Shown here one piece after another: positions 19,752 to 31,439 of a stretch of 64,000 bases of DNA. The notes under the pieces were generated by a model, which saw nothing but the letters and a program-made list of their open reading frames with translations, did no database searches and had not been told where the DNA came from. Within the stretch, counting starts at the first letter, position 1. Every line of letters starts with the position of its first letter. The stretch spans positions 3,410,001-3,474,000 of the forward strand of contig JAUZTG010000029.1 of NCBI GenBank assembly GCA_030734395.1, written 5' to 3'. The stretch comes from Sarocladium kiliense. Lineage: Eukaryota; Ascomycota; Sordariomycetes; Hypocreales; Sarocladiaceae. The position numbers and the translations under genes were made by a program.

Positions 19752-21570
19752 TTACCGCGATGATGCTTTAAACGCTCCCCCATCATCCTGGAAAAGCTCC
19801 TCAAACCATGTCATCTCCTCCTCCTTCTCTGTGTCGTCAAATGCGCATATTTCTGCCCATTCAGCTGACCGAAGGCCAAATTGCTGGTGCTTGCCTCTCT
19901 TCTCTTCCAGGATGAACGAGCTTTTCCTCGGGTCCTTCTTCTCGGCGCCGTACGGCCACACCTCCAAGGTGCCATTATTTGCCTCAAATGTCGCCAATGG
20001 TGTCGCTTTTCGCTTCGTGCTCGATTGGGCTTTCAAAAGCCGTCGTAGATATGGAAAATACCACATTTTGTCCCAGAATGTCTTGCGCCGGTTCTTCAAG
20101 CCGAATCGCCACGCATTGTGATGCAACACGGCTGGAATGGCGCCCGTCCAGGAGTCGATAAACAGAGACATCTTGCCCAAGGCGAGATCCTCCTTTGGGA
20201 CGTTCTTCAGCACAGCAAGCGGACTTCTGGCCTCATCGATGTCGCTCATCTCACCAACGCGCCGCAAATCCGTCTCCTCCTCGTCCAGCACCCGGAATTG
20301 CGCATCGTACTCCGAATAACTCGTCGGATAAAACAGTTCCTGGGTGTAGTCGAGCGTCAAGCCAAAGTCCCATTTCTCCCGCTCTTGCGCTTTCTTCCTC
20401 TCCGCCGACCAGTCTCCCTCAGCGTGGCGTGCCTGCAACTCCCGACGCCAGGTCTCTTGCTCACCAAACACCTCAGCGAAGACGCCCTGGTCGCCAGCAA
20501 TCTCGGCGCCCATCTCTTCGATCTTGTCGATCTTCTCCTTGACGCGCATGAAGAAGCTTCTCATGTCCCTAGCTGGTCCCATGAAACTGCCGCTGTTGAG
20601 ACCATAGGGGCGCCTCCACTTCCATCTGAGATCCATCAGGGGAGAATCGGTTAGGATGCCATAGATGTCGTCGGGAAGGGTACTCTCGGGGAGTGAGGCG
20701 CAGTGTAGGTCGGAAACGTCGTCTCTCGGACCATGACATGCCTTTTGTGCCGCGACGACCGTCGTTTGTCGCATCCAGGATGGGTCGCTGAACCCGCTCT
20801 CGACTTCCAGACGCTTACTTGCCGCCTGCAGGACTGCAAAGTACCGATGTAAGAGAACTGCAGGTGGCAACTGGAACCAAATATCCAACGCATCCAGCAT
20901 TATGACCAGGTCGTCGTCGTGCAACCGGTCAGCCTCAGCTGTCTCATTGGCGAGAGCATAATCCAGAAACTGAAGGGTACCGGCAGCTTTGGCCAAATGC
21001 GACGGCCCGATACCGGCTTTGCCTGTGTTGAACTCTTTCCTCCAGTTGACAAGAACAGGAGGAGGGTAGCCAAGAGCTACTGCGCTGCTGACAACCTTGC
21101 AGAGGTCATGCAATGGCTTGTCAATGGGGAGGATGATGACGAGCTTCTGGCGACCACCCTCAATTACGCTTGGATCCAAGATGTGATGTTCTGTGAGATG
21201 TGAACCATAACGCGGCACGTCAGGTTTTCTAAAGGGGTCCTGAAAACAGTGTCAGTTCAGGTAATGTGAAGGAACTTCATATACAATGGCAATTGATTGC
21301 CGGTATGGCTGAAACACGATCTGTCGAGCCACTACCGAGAATGCCGGGAAAGATTGAGCTCACCATGGACAAGCGGAGCAGAGCCGCGCAGAGAAAGAAT
21401 GTTGCGACTAGCTTGAATAACCTTGCTCGAACCAGATTCGCTGTTCTCCATTTTGGCAGATGAAGGTAGGTAGATGAGGGTGATGATGAGGATGGGAAGC
21501 GTGATGAGGGGAGGTATGAAGGTGCTGAGCGTCGGCTGCGCAGTCCCAAGGCATCACGAGACCAGGCCAT
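19752..21570 (-). CDS. Type II membrane protein with glycosyltransferase-like DxD region
   Basis: Exons 21570-21364 and 21239-19752, joined at ATG|GTGAGC..TTTTCAG|GAC (phase 0), give 564 residues. Residues 1-48 are basic and Ser/Pro-rich, followed by a single hydrophobic segment LFKLVATFFLCAALLRLS, so it is probably a Golgi or ER type II protein. The lumenal part has LVIILPIDKP, then DDDLVIMLDALDIWFQLP, with a D-A-L-D motif that in similar fungal proteins occupies the place of the metal-binding DxD. YGLNSGSFMGPARDM resembles the acceptor-side loop of glycosyltransferases and PLOD-type GT domains. The C-terminal 170 residues are charged and unlike anything I recognise. Donor and acceptor are unknown. 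Confidence 0.75.
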
Positions 21571-23793
21571 GACTGGCTGGCTGGCTAGCCTCGTCTTGTT
21601 GCAGGTAGAGCTGTGAGCAAAGCAAAATGAGAGGAGGGAAGGGGAATTAGGTGAAAAGGTCGCGAGGCTCCATAGGATGAGCCGATATAGGAGATGGAGC
21701 CCAGAGAGCTGTTGGTGAAATACAATGAGATATGCTGTTGAGGATTAAAGGTGAATCAAGACAGCAATGGTGAGATTCTGCAAGGCCAGGAAAGGGCAGT
21801 CTGTCGTCGTAGTCGTCGTCGAGAGTGATGTGAGGATGGTCAGCAACAAGCAGGTGACTCGCCCGCGGTCACTTTTTTTGCTGTCCTTCGCGTGCGTATG
21901 CCGTTCTGCCTCGCTGACAGTAATAACTATTGGACAGTTGGTAAATAGTAACAGAGAAGACAAGCGAATGAGGTGAGCTGTGAGCCGAAAATGATGTACG
22001 TGGGACGACGGGCGCAGTTCCCTGGTTGCTGCGCCGCGTTATCCTACCGGGCGTCCCTAAGGGAAAGGATAAGACGTGAAGTCGAGTTAAGAGAGGAAGA
22101 TGAGGCGCGGGAATGCGGCAGAGGAGGATAAGGTGGTGAGATGGGTGCATACAGACAGCTCCAGCCCGGCCAGCCCTGCAGGAGGAAGAGATCAATGCGG
22201 TTTGGGAATACGGTACAAGTACGGAGTACGTACGGTACGGCACATGCAGCGTAGGAGACATAATGAAGATTAAAACCCCTTTCGGGGATCAGGTTACTGA
22301 CTGCCAATGCACTGCCGCCCCTGGCCGTAAGATTACAGAAGGGCTTGGGACATCCCACAGCTCCTACCTTTACCCCAGAAGGCGGGCGTAGTGGGCAAGA
22401 GAATCCGTGCCTCCCCACCCGTGGGATGACACGGTGTGGCTAAGGGAGGAGTAGGACGAGGAAGATGGGAGAAAAAGACTGGAGATGGACAAGAGACGGT
22501 TTGATGGAGATTGGGTCTTGGGGATGGGGCACGGCATGGGCATGGCAGCATTGGCATTGGACAGGATGGAGATAGCTCCAGATAAAACACCTCAAGTCCA
22601 GGAGTCAAGCTTTTTGTTCAATGCAGACCAGCGTCGTGTCTTCTCTCCTCCGTCATCTCCCGGAAACATGGGGGGTCGAGAGAGCCGGAGACATGTGAGA
22701 ACCTTGGGAGCCAGCTGAGACAAACTACAGAGACAATGAGGCAGTGACAGACAGACAGACAAAAAGAGGCGCCTTAAACTTCACGGGGCAGCGGCACCAA
22801 AACGCCAATCCCGAGAAGTGGAGTCTGCGCGATGTAACCCAAATGGAGCATCCTCCGGCACCGGGATAAAAAGATAAAATGACCTCCAGATGCCAGCTTT
22901 GCAGGTGATCGAACCTCCCTCAAGGCAGTCGTACCAGTCACGTCCCGTGAATATAAGAAAGACAGCCCTCTTCAGGGGTTAGCTCGCCGTTTCGGGCCCC
23001 ATTGATTGCCCCATAAAATTAGACTTGGCTTTCATCATCCACGACAGCCATTGCCGCTGATTGGATACCTCCGGCGGCCCTGACTAGCATCCTTAGCGGC
23101 CAGCCACAGTGCGTGGCCTCCCACGTCACGCCCCAGGGGGGTTACGTACCCGGAGACGTCTCTCCTCGGTATCAGTGATGGGCAGTGTTTCGCGAAACCC
23201 ACCGCTAAGGCCCACTGACTAATGTCAGGGGTAGGGAATGATAGAGTAAGGTAGGTAGTGCTGCGCCTGTGCCCTTCCGGTGTTCTCCCGTTGTAGGACT
23301 GTTCCCTTATCATGGATTGACTCGAGATGGTGATCTGTGGTGGATCTTGGCATTGATTCGAGAGCTGGCGAGTAGCACGAGTGTTGTTGGAGATGAACTT
23401 GCCGTATCTCGTATATGAACCAGCATCGTTCTGCTCGGTTGCAGCATGAGCCCAAATCATTTGACTCTGCTCGAGTCCTCGAGTCCTAGAGTCGGTCCTA
23501 CACTTCTGATACATGCGTACTCTGTAGAACATATTATTTACGTGGTCGCACAGATGAGCTGAGACAAACTTCATGAGAAGCAGAATTACAATACTAATTG
23601 ATAAGAAAGGCTATATATGATGTGCTGTAGGCTCCAAGCAAAGGGGGTATCAACATGCTCTCAACAGGCTAGAAACAAACATGCCGCCGTCACCCGATCC
23701 ATCTCATCTCATCCTCTCCAACAAGAAGCAATGCAAAAACATACACAGTCTAGTTTGATGAAGGAAACCACTGCCCATCCCCAGTACTCAGCC
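21571..23793. other. 2.2-kb intergenic region
   Basis: It lies between the start of the glycosyltransferase-like gene and the end of the next minus-strand gene. No ORF has protein-like composition. It contains the 11-bp TACGG tandem repeat at 22209-22241 and purine-rich stretches around 22420-22520. Confidence 0.5.
22209..22241. repeat. Three imperfect 11-bp TACGG repeats
   Basis: TACGG starts at 22209, 22220 and 22231 (exact 11-bp period) and again at 22236. The units are TACGGTACAAG, TACGGAGTACG and TACGGTACGGC. Self-complementary TAC/GTA steps make the tract partly palindromic. Function unknown. Confidence 0.65.
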
Positions 23794-25761
23794 TCACCTG
23801 AATTGCAGTCGAATAATCGAAAACAGCATGTTCTGCAACACATGCAATGTCACCGCCACACAAGTCGGCAGCAGCTCTGGCCAAACCGCCAGATCCAACT
23901 TGCCCTCCAACCCAACATCCACCCCAAACCCAACCCTGATCAGTCCCCTAACCGCCAGGCTCGCCAGAAGCTCACAGCCCCATGTGATGCTTGACATTCG
24001 GAACGTCAGGTCAAAGTCGTACATCTCGTCCTCCCGATTATCTCTATCGAACGCAAAGTAAGGGTAGACCTCCTTGTTGGGACCATGGTGTAGCACAAGC
24101 ACACTGCCGAGGAAGGTGGCCATGGAGGCGTTCTCAGCAAGGAACCGGATGAACACGTTGCGGGCTTGGAGCTTTTGGTAGGATGCGTAGGTTTGCCCGT
24201 TGAGGCCAAGGAGGGTGAGGATCCGGTGGAAGAGGCGAGTCATCATTAACGGAGTGATGATGACGAGACCAGTCGAGGAGAGAATTTGAAGGATGACGAA
24301 CTGGGACGGAGAGCGGAGGCGGGCGTACAATGCTCGGACGTATGTCTGGTACGTCAACATGAAATATCTGCCGCTCTGGTCAGTATAGTTGTGACATCCA
24401 TCGGTCAAAGTGCACTCACAGCTTGAACACCCAGCTCAGGGGGTAGCTCCCAACCCTTTCGCCCTCTCGAATTCCCAACACCCACCCCGTAAGTGCATCC
24501 AACAAATGCACCGTAATCACCCAGCCATAAACGTACACCACGGTCTCCAAACTGTTGTGTGGCAAGGTCCGGAGATAGATCTCAGCATACGCCTCTCCAA
24601 TCACATACGCCATCAGCCCAATAAACAGCGCCACACAGAACCACAAGAACCGGACAAAACTGGCGGGCAGCCACCTCCTGCGCAGCGTCACAACGCTCTG
24701 TCGCCCGTTCGTGGTTGTAGTGACCTGCAAGACGTCGGGGTCCAGTGGATCAGAGGCGATGTTACGCCGCGAGCGGTGCTGGTCCCTTCTAGGGAGTGAC
24801 TCCTCACTCGTCCACCATGAGCTAGTGAAGATGCGCTGCGTCTCGGAGAGGGAGTTCCTGAGCCGGATGTGTCGTTCGTTCGTCATGAGGATAAGGAAAG
24901 CAATTGCGACGGGCATGGCCATGATGATGAAGGTCCATGAGATCCATGTAGTGTTGTGCTGAATGAGCCATCGCGTCTCGGGGCGTAGATAGATCGGTAT
25001 CGGCACAGCGATGGAAAGTATGGCAATCAGCGTAATGGTGAGTGGAAAGCCGAGAGACTGGGGCCACCAGTTGAGGCTGTAGAGGTTGAAGACCTTCGTT
25101 ATCCAGATGAGAGCTGAAACATTGTAGAAGCCGTAGTACACGAACAGGAAGAACCAGAAGTTGAGCTGGACTCGCGCTTCTCCGTGGCCTGGAATCTTAT
25201 GTCCATCTGGATGGTCCGGGTCGTCGCTGTAGTCTGGTTCGTCGTCATGGGGAAGAGGATACTTCGGGAACGGCAGAGAACACCACGCAATAGCCTATGA
25301 ACCAATCAGTCAGCCAATCCCAAGACCCTCATCTGGATCGTAGATAAACTTACCAGAGCAGCAGGCAAGAAAACCAAAAGCCCATATCTCGACCACCACT
25401 TGTCAACCGTCCTCTTCACAGCAGCCTGTCGCGGCTCAACCCAGAGATCAACAACCCACCTCCTCCACCGCCTCTCCAACGTCGCCATCATCCCATGCCC
25501 CTCCACGGAGTCAATACTACTCACATCATCATCCGAATCCTCTGAATCATCCAGCCCAGCCGCAAACAACGCAGCAGCTCCATACCCAATATGCACACTC
25601 CCCCTACTCGCATCCGCCAACAGCCCCAACTGACTCGGCCGTCTCGAAACCCCCGGCCGGGGCGGCACCGCTCGGAATCGTCCAAGCAAAGGTGAGGTAT
25701 CGTGCGCGGGAGGCCGGACGCGAGACTCGGTGCCCTGCGTGAACTGGAAGAAGCTGGGCAT
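23794..25761 (-). CDS. Conserved-looking multi-pass membrane protein, function unknown
   Basis: Exons 25761-25354, 25294-24420 and 24367-23794 (introns 59 and 52 bp) give 618 residues. Residues 1-105 are hydrophilic, with an acidic patch (DDSEDSDDDVSSIDS). From about 120 on there are some 9-11 hydrophobic segments, e.g. YGLLVFLPAALAIAW, GFPLTITLIAILSIAV, WISWTFIIMAMPVAIAF, FVRFLWFCVALFIGLMAYVI and LQILSSTGLVIITP. A cytosolic loop between about 290 and 350 is rich in Ser/Arg. Both splice junctions keep a continuous hydrophobic profile, which supports the model. I recognise no family. The sequence AG|GTGAGG overlapping the stop could be a donor for a further exon, so the C-terminus is uncertain. 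Ion channel, transporter or organelle scaffold are all possible. Confidence 0.78.
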
Positions 25762-26365
25762 GGTCGCAGGGCAACAGGCGCGCGCTATCGTTCCGGGATG
25801 AGCGCTTCGTATGCTGGCTACATCCGTTCACTGCTCCTTGTTAAGGAGGAAGTTCGAGGAAGAGGATGATAAAGGCAAAGGGCGGTAAGCTGAGGTCGGA
25901 GCTGGAGGGAGAGCTCGGGCACTAGCACGGGCTCGGCGCGGTGGTGGTCGGGCGCTACTGACTGAGTCCCCTGATGACGCGGGCGGCTGGTGGTCCCTGC
26001 AGAAGCGCCATTGCCGCCGCGTCCTGATGGTCAAAAATTCCAAAACTCGGTACTCAAAACAATATGCAACCGTAAGTAACATCAGCGATCATTGTTTTCA
26101 CGCAATATACCTTGCAAGGTGATTTCCCTTCAGGTTCTGGTAATAATGGTGTGTTATCTTCTTTCATGCTCAAGCATAGCCAAGCAGAGAACGCTTGAAT
26201 ACATGCAAAGCCCCGTCCTTTCCGTGCTCAACCAGATCCCCTTCTCTTCGCCAAAGACTCCAAATTTGACGACTCCCATTCCTCCATTTTGATTCCATCT
26301 GACTCCCTAACCCAGTGGCAACAAGCGAAACGTTCTAGCGACTGATTCCTCTGATCAATGAAAGT
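25762..26365. other. Intergenic, promoter of the membrane-protein gene
   Basis: No gene seen. GC-rich near the ATG at 25761, then A/T-rich towards 26350. Confidence 0.45.
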
Positions 26366-26714
26366 TCATACGAGCACCCTACAAGGCTGGTTAAACCAGT
26401 GCCCAGATTGTACTTGTGGTGTATACGGCTGGGACACCTGATGCGGCATTAAGGGTCCCAGAGGCATTGTAGGCTGAAAACTCATCTGGTCAGGATAGCT
26501 CACATCGCTGCACGCATTCACTGGGATACTGCTGCGTTCTGATGGCCTTTAGCCCTGTTGAAAAGTCCGCGTAGCCCACTCCCGGAATAACTGGCGGCGG
26601 CATCACAGGAGGTCGGCTATAGAAATCAGAAGTCAGCACATGCAGCGGCTGGCTCATCATTGGTGGAGGCATGGTGCTATGCGCAAACGGCATACCTTGG
26701 CCAAGTGAAGGCTC
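26366..26714 (-). other. Coding-like stretch downstream of the Rsc4-like stop codon
   Basis: After the TAG at 26717-26715 the same frame stays open for 74 more codons (to 26493) and reads as Pro/Met/Ser-rich protein, e.g. MPPPMMSQPLHVLTS and RPPVMPPPVIPGVGYADF. A second frame, open from 26548 to 26369, then continues in the same style (SYPDQMSFQPTMPLGPL, SQPYTPQVQSGHWFNQ). The composition is unlike ordinary 3' UTR. It could be an alternatively spliced C-terminus or a decayed extension; see findings. Confidence 0.4.
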
Positions 26715-28986
26715 CTAAGCTCTCAACACGTTGACCAAGACCGTAAACACCTCCACCTCGATCTCCGGACCGCCCTCTTGGCGCTGCTCTTTGGGAATAG
26801 CCGCGACGAGATGTGCCTCGATCACATTGATGCCGGGGCGAAGGATGAGCTCGAATGCTTTCTCGTTGGGGTCCTGTCCCGGTAGTGGCTGGAGTGATGC
26901 CTTCAGGGGACCTTTGTCCAGGAGCGCCCAGAGGCTGAACTGGCGATCTTGGAGGAACGCTGGGAGTTGAACGAGGATCGCAACGCGATTCTGGTTCGGC
27001 AAGAGGTTCACCGCAGCTGACTGGTTCATCTCATGTGGATCGGGTAAGACGGTCAGAGCTGTTGAGCGGTCACCGGGCTGGGGACCAGTAAAGGTTTGAA
27101 CCCGGAGTCTAGAGATCAGGGCATCGTGGAAACCTGGAGCAGTCGTCAGCACAATCTCAGTTGAAAATTCATTCCATCTCTTACCCTTCCCTGGTGCTCG
27201 GAGCTTCTTTGGCTCCAGGATATTCAGCTGAGGAGCTGGCGGCTGCGTCTGCATAGGTGGACGCCCCATGCCTGCTGCGAATGACGCAGAACTGGTCGGC
27301 CGCCCAATGCCTGCGGGCGATGGCTGTGCTCCGAATTCCACCTTAGGGACAGCATGAGAGCTCGGCGTTGCAGACACACTTCGGTCCTTGTCTGCCAGTC
27401 CTGACTTAATGCCATTCATACCATCGGCAGGAGAGTCAACAGCCGCAGGAGCGGGCGAGTCGGTGCCGCCACGTCCAACGTTGATGGTGATCTTCCTAGA
27501 TGACCCTGGCGTTTCGGCGGCTTGACCAACCTTCAGTTTGATCTTTGGCGGAGCTGGCTCGCTCACGGCAGCCTTTGCAGCCTTGAATTCCTTGTAGAAT
27601 CGTTTCTGTATAGTCTTAGTACAATGAAACGTTGCTCGAGCCGTTTCATGGGACGTACCTCGAGATCTTGTGCCAGCTCGTAGATCTCACTGCCTTCTTC
27701 GTTGTAGTAGTACGCATTCTCCCAAAGAAGCTTTGCCTTCTCTTCGAACGCTGCCCACGATTTGAAATACGAAACCCCAGGTATATCCGTCCGGCTGAGG
27801 GTTCCCTTGATCATCTTCTGGAGCTTCCTGAGTGACAAAGGCTCGCTGATCATGCGGTAGTAATCTTTCAGTGCTCTTGGAGGCAGGTTGATGAAAGGCT
27901 CAAAGTAGGCGTCGTCATAACTGGCAATTGTTAGCTACAGAGTTTCCAACGGCTTCAAGGCACACTTACTCAGGTGTGTGATAGCGCAGAAGCTCCTCAA
28001 CGACCTTCTCCTGGGCTTCTTGAAATCCGAGAGACTTGTAAGGGACGTTCTCGAATGCGTGGTCCTGCTTTGCGTTCGGATTGGAAACTCGAGGGCTGGC
28101 TTGTGGTTGAACTGAAATTGAGTTTCGAGCATGACGTTCAGATCCTCGTCGCTTGAGGATGATTGATCTCCGCTTTGAGCCACCTCTTGCTCCTTCTTCT
28201 TCTTCTTCTTCCTCCTCCTCCTCTTCCTCTTCCTCTTCTTCTTCTTCTTCAGCGTCGCCATCGGCATCCTCGTCGCCGTCCTCATCGTCTTCCTCATCTT
28301 CGGCGCCGTCATCGTCAGGTAATGGCGCCGGAGCCGCTTGGTAGCCTCTCGTCTGATATGCGGGGTTCCTCTTCGTCATGAAGTTGCTCAGTGCTTTGCG
28401 CACGCGCTCGGCATCGTCGAATATGGTGGAATTTTTAGGATAGAACTCCTTGGCGTTGGAGATCATTCTCTTGACGTAGCCCTCAACTTCCGCCAGATTC
28501 TCGAATTCGCCATTGTCTAGTTTCCGCTCGATGATGCTCAGGGATACTGGCAAGCGTGTAGCCTTGTAATATGCAGAGTTGCCCTCACGCGGAGGGAGGT
28601 CTTCGAATTGAGTCGCAACATGACGGCCACTGGGAGGACATTGTCAGTCATAGGTCCCATATGAATGCGTCGAGCACCATACCTCTTGTCGGCCGTCCGA
28701 CGAATGAGGTCGAGGAAAGCATGGCCGTACGCCGTCGTTGACTCGCGGGACTCGCCCTTGGAAAGATCGAAATCCTAGATGCGATCAGCAACAGCACATT
28801 GAAGGTCAGCCGGTCTGGCATCAGGTTGCAATTGCGGTCAAGGTTTTCGGAAAGCAAGCCTCGAATGTGCAGAAGGTCCGGCATCACCAGATCGGTCCCA
28901 TGGTCTCGTACCTCTACTTTGCGCCTCTTAGCAAGTCGATCTTCTTCTTTCGAAGACGCGCCATTGGCTTTGCGCTTCGAGTCCAT
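26715..28986 (-). CDS. RSC4: Tandem-bromodomain chromatin remodelling subunit (Rsc4-like)
   Basis: Probable subunit of the RSC nucleosome-remodelling complex, nuclear. Exons 28986-28912, 28774-28683, 28629-27970, 27920-27659 and 27605-26715 give 659 residues. Bromodomain 1 spans about 28-140 (YYKATRLPVSLSIIERKL, Asn of ISNAKEFYPKNS as the acetyl-lysine contact). A very acidic linker with a run of about 19 Glu follows, then bromodomain 2 at about 250-355 (YYRMISEPLSLRKL, LLWENAYYYNEEGSEIY). A Pro/Ser/Gly-rich linker leads to a conserved C-terminal beta-rich domain (RWNEFSTEIVLTTAPGFH to EVFTVLVNVLRA). The order of domains is that of yeast Rsc4. The start at 28986 was chosen; an upstream in-frame ATG at 29025 would add 13 residues. 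Divergent from the Maf gene. Confidence 0.87.
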
Positions 28987-29607
28987 GATGGCTGTGGCGG
29001 GTCGGTCACCCGCAGAACCAAGCAATGAACCAGCAGAGTGGTGGGAGGTGCAGAAATGGCCGGTGGCGCACTGTCAAATATGGTTTCGCGATGGGACTCG
29101 ATGTTCTCGCGCGCGGCAGTCGCCGAGTTGACGCGTGCAGAGCTAGTCGTCGCGTAGAACCAGATGCGGTCCAAGTGTTCGTCACGATGGATCACAAAAG
29201 GGGAAACACGGCAAACTGCAGCTCCGCCAGTGGGTGTCAGACTATGAATTGACTCCTGATTGCTCGGCGCAGGCGATGTCGAGGGCGATGTCGATGGCGG
29301 CGCGCGATGCGAGATGGCCAGGGTCAAGCAATGCTGGCCTGGATTTGAGGATGGAGGCTGGTGAGTGGGATTTGCTAGACATGCGAAAGTGACTTTGTTT
29401 GTGGTGGGGGCCACACAGATTTGGGAAGTACCTCTACCATCAGCGGTCGTCTGGCCTAAACGCTAAGGCCACAGGTGATCTATAGTGCACTGTACTCGAT
29501 TCTGGCAGCGCGGGGCTGGGAAGCTTAGAGGTGGCTCCCCACCATTGAGGTTGAAGTTCGACTCTACATCTACAGTTCATTCGGTCTTTGTACATTGTAT
29601 CGATACA
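28987..29607. other. Divergent promoter, Rsc4-like / Maf genes
   Basis: A stretch of 621 bp with no supported gene. Open frames here are short and lack protein-like composition. Confidence 0.5.
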
Positions 29608-30494
29608 ATGGGTGATTCTAAGATCCCCAGCGATCCGCCGCCGGATTATGAGAAGGCTGCTGAGCATAGAGGGCCCGGTGGCGCACCCAGAGGCCCTCCT
29701 CCACCTGGGCGCAAGCCGCCGTTGCCGCTCAACATCCCGATCATCAGCTACCTGAACTCCACGAGAGTCATCCTAGCGTCAAAATCTCCCAGAAGGAAGG
29801 CTCTTCTTCAACAGGTATGTCTATTTGATCCTCATGCCTTTACATTGGGCTGACAGGCGTTTCACAGCTTGGTCTGACCAACCTCGAAATTCTGCCTTCC
29901 GACAAACCCGAAGACCTCGACAAGAACTCGTACGGCCCTTGGGAATACGTCGCCTCAACGGCTCGAAACAAATGCCTTGACGTCTACACTTTAGCAGTCG
30001 AAAACCAGCTCGCCTCTATCCCGGAACCAAGTCTCGTCATCGCTGCGGATACCGTCATCGTCACTCGTGATGGTCGGATCCTCGAGAAGCCACGCAGTGA
30101 GGCAGACCACATTCGCATGATCAAGCTCATGCGCGACACCCGAATGCACCGTGTTCTCAGCTCGGTTACAGTTCTTGCACCAAGAGAAGATGCTCGTCAT
30201 CCTGGGTACGAAATCGCAACGCACACTGAAGAGACGAAGGTATACTTCTGGAGCGCGGACGACGGTCTTCCGGACGATGTCATCGAGGCATACGTGAAGA
30301 CACGCGAGGGAATTGACAAGGCTGGAGGCTACGCTATCCAAGGAATGGGCGGCATGGTTTTGGTAGAGAAGATTGAGGGAAGCGTTGACAACGTTGTGGG
30401 ACTGCCTGTCAAGCATACCTTGTCTTTGGCAGAGAAGGTCATCTTCAGGCAACAGGAAGCAGATTTTGAGGAGGAGGGAGAAGAGTCAGACTAG
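29608..30494 (+). CDS. Maf-like nucleoside triphosphate pyrophosphatase
   Basis: Hydrolyses non-canonical or methylated NTPs (dTTP/UTP/m5UTP class in characterised Maf proteins) to NMP and pyrophosphate, a house-cleaning role in the cytosol. Exons 29608-29814 and 29868-30494 give 275 residues. A Pro-rich N-terminal extension of about 50 residues precedes the Maf core: VILASKSPRRKALLQQ (Ser/Arg substrate loop), AADTVIVTRDGRILEKP (catalytic Asp), and DKAGGYAIQGMGG with GSVDNVVGLPV near the end. The phase-0 intron falls just after KALLQQ. The C-terminus is acidic (EEEGEESD). The N-terminal extension is longer than in bacteria but usual for fungal members, as far as I recall. Confidence 0.93.
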
Positions 30495-30968
30495 CAAGCC
30501 AGCCGCAGCAAGAACTGTGGAACAGTTTTGATAGTTTTGGTTTTGTTGTAGATATGGGTAGGCGTTCGGTTCGTTGATTTCCTAGTGCAAAAACACAGAG
30601 TATAGAGCCGCCATTCACTGCGTCAGCTGTTCAAGGATAGAGAAAGCAATAATACTGCCGAACAAACGTCTAATATGTTGGTGAAGGCCTCATCGTGCTG
30701 CTGACTCCGGATGTATCACGCGGACCCTCCCACATGGCGCGAAGCCAAGATCCAGAAATCCGGGGTCCTCTTGACAGACCGGCCCCTCACGGAGCATGCC
30801 TCCAACCCTCTTCGTCCATCATCACATGTCAAAACATTACACGCCCGGCGCACTCGCAGACCAAAGGTGCATACTTCTGCCCCTCCATACATAATTGCCC
30901 TCCGTTTTTTCCTTTCGGTCTAAAGCTCGCTTTGCATCGGTGAATCATTGTGCACACTCGCGCGAGCA
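30495..30968. other. Intergenic before the bHLH gene
   Basis: No gene seen. A C/T-rich leader (30790-30930) precedes the bHLH start codon. Confidence 0.5.
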
Positions 30969-31439
30969 ATGTCGTCGCCTCAGAACAACAACGACAATGG
31001 AAGCGGTTCGCCTGCTGGCCAGGATGAGAAGCCGCGCTTGACGGAGGAGGAGAAGAAGCAGAACCACATCGCATCAGGTTAGTCATAGCTTTCTCGATTT
31101 ATACAAGATCTCTCACAGATTCTGGACCACTGTGAACACTAACCCTGTGCAGAACAGAAACGGCGACAAGCCATTCGAGAAGGGTTCGATCGCTTGACGG
31201 AACTCGTTCCCGGTCTGGAGGGCCAGGGCCGCTCCGAAGGCTTGGTCTTGAAGCGCACTGTTGAGTTTATGAGGGAGCAGATCGCTGAGCGACAGAACCT
31301 AGTTGAGCGCGTTGAAGGCGCAGGGGGGGATGTGGACGACAAGCTGAAGAGGTGAGTCGCGTGCACGTCGAGCCTAGCTCAACGGCACTGACATGATCAC
31401 AGTCCGATATACCGCAAGGGAAAGACAGAGCATTCATAG
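30969..31439 (+). CDS. Small bHLH transcription factor (Ino4-like)
   Basis: Exons 30969-31077, 31153-31351 and 31403-31439 give 114 residues. After an acidic/polar N-tail the basic region reads HIASEQKRRQAIREG: His, Glu and Arg at the E-box-reading positions (HxxxExxRR) are all present, so CANNTG binding, probably CACGTG-like, is expected. Helix 1 (FDRLTELVPGL), a loop (EGQGRSEG) and helix 2 (LVLKRTVEFMREQIAERQNLVERV) complete the fold, and helix 2 runs on into a short coiled coil. Size and basic region resemble yeast Ino4, a partner factor for phospholipid-synthesis genes; that assignment is tentative. The third exon has only 12 codons. Confidence 0.88.

Noticed and set aside
23035..23574. 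179-codon minus-strand frame
   Set aside because: Composition is low-order and the frame is not supported by any domain or neighbouring exon.
28153..28381. Ser- or Leu-repeat plus-strand frames
   Set aside because: They are the complement of the Glu tract of the Rsc4-like protein.
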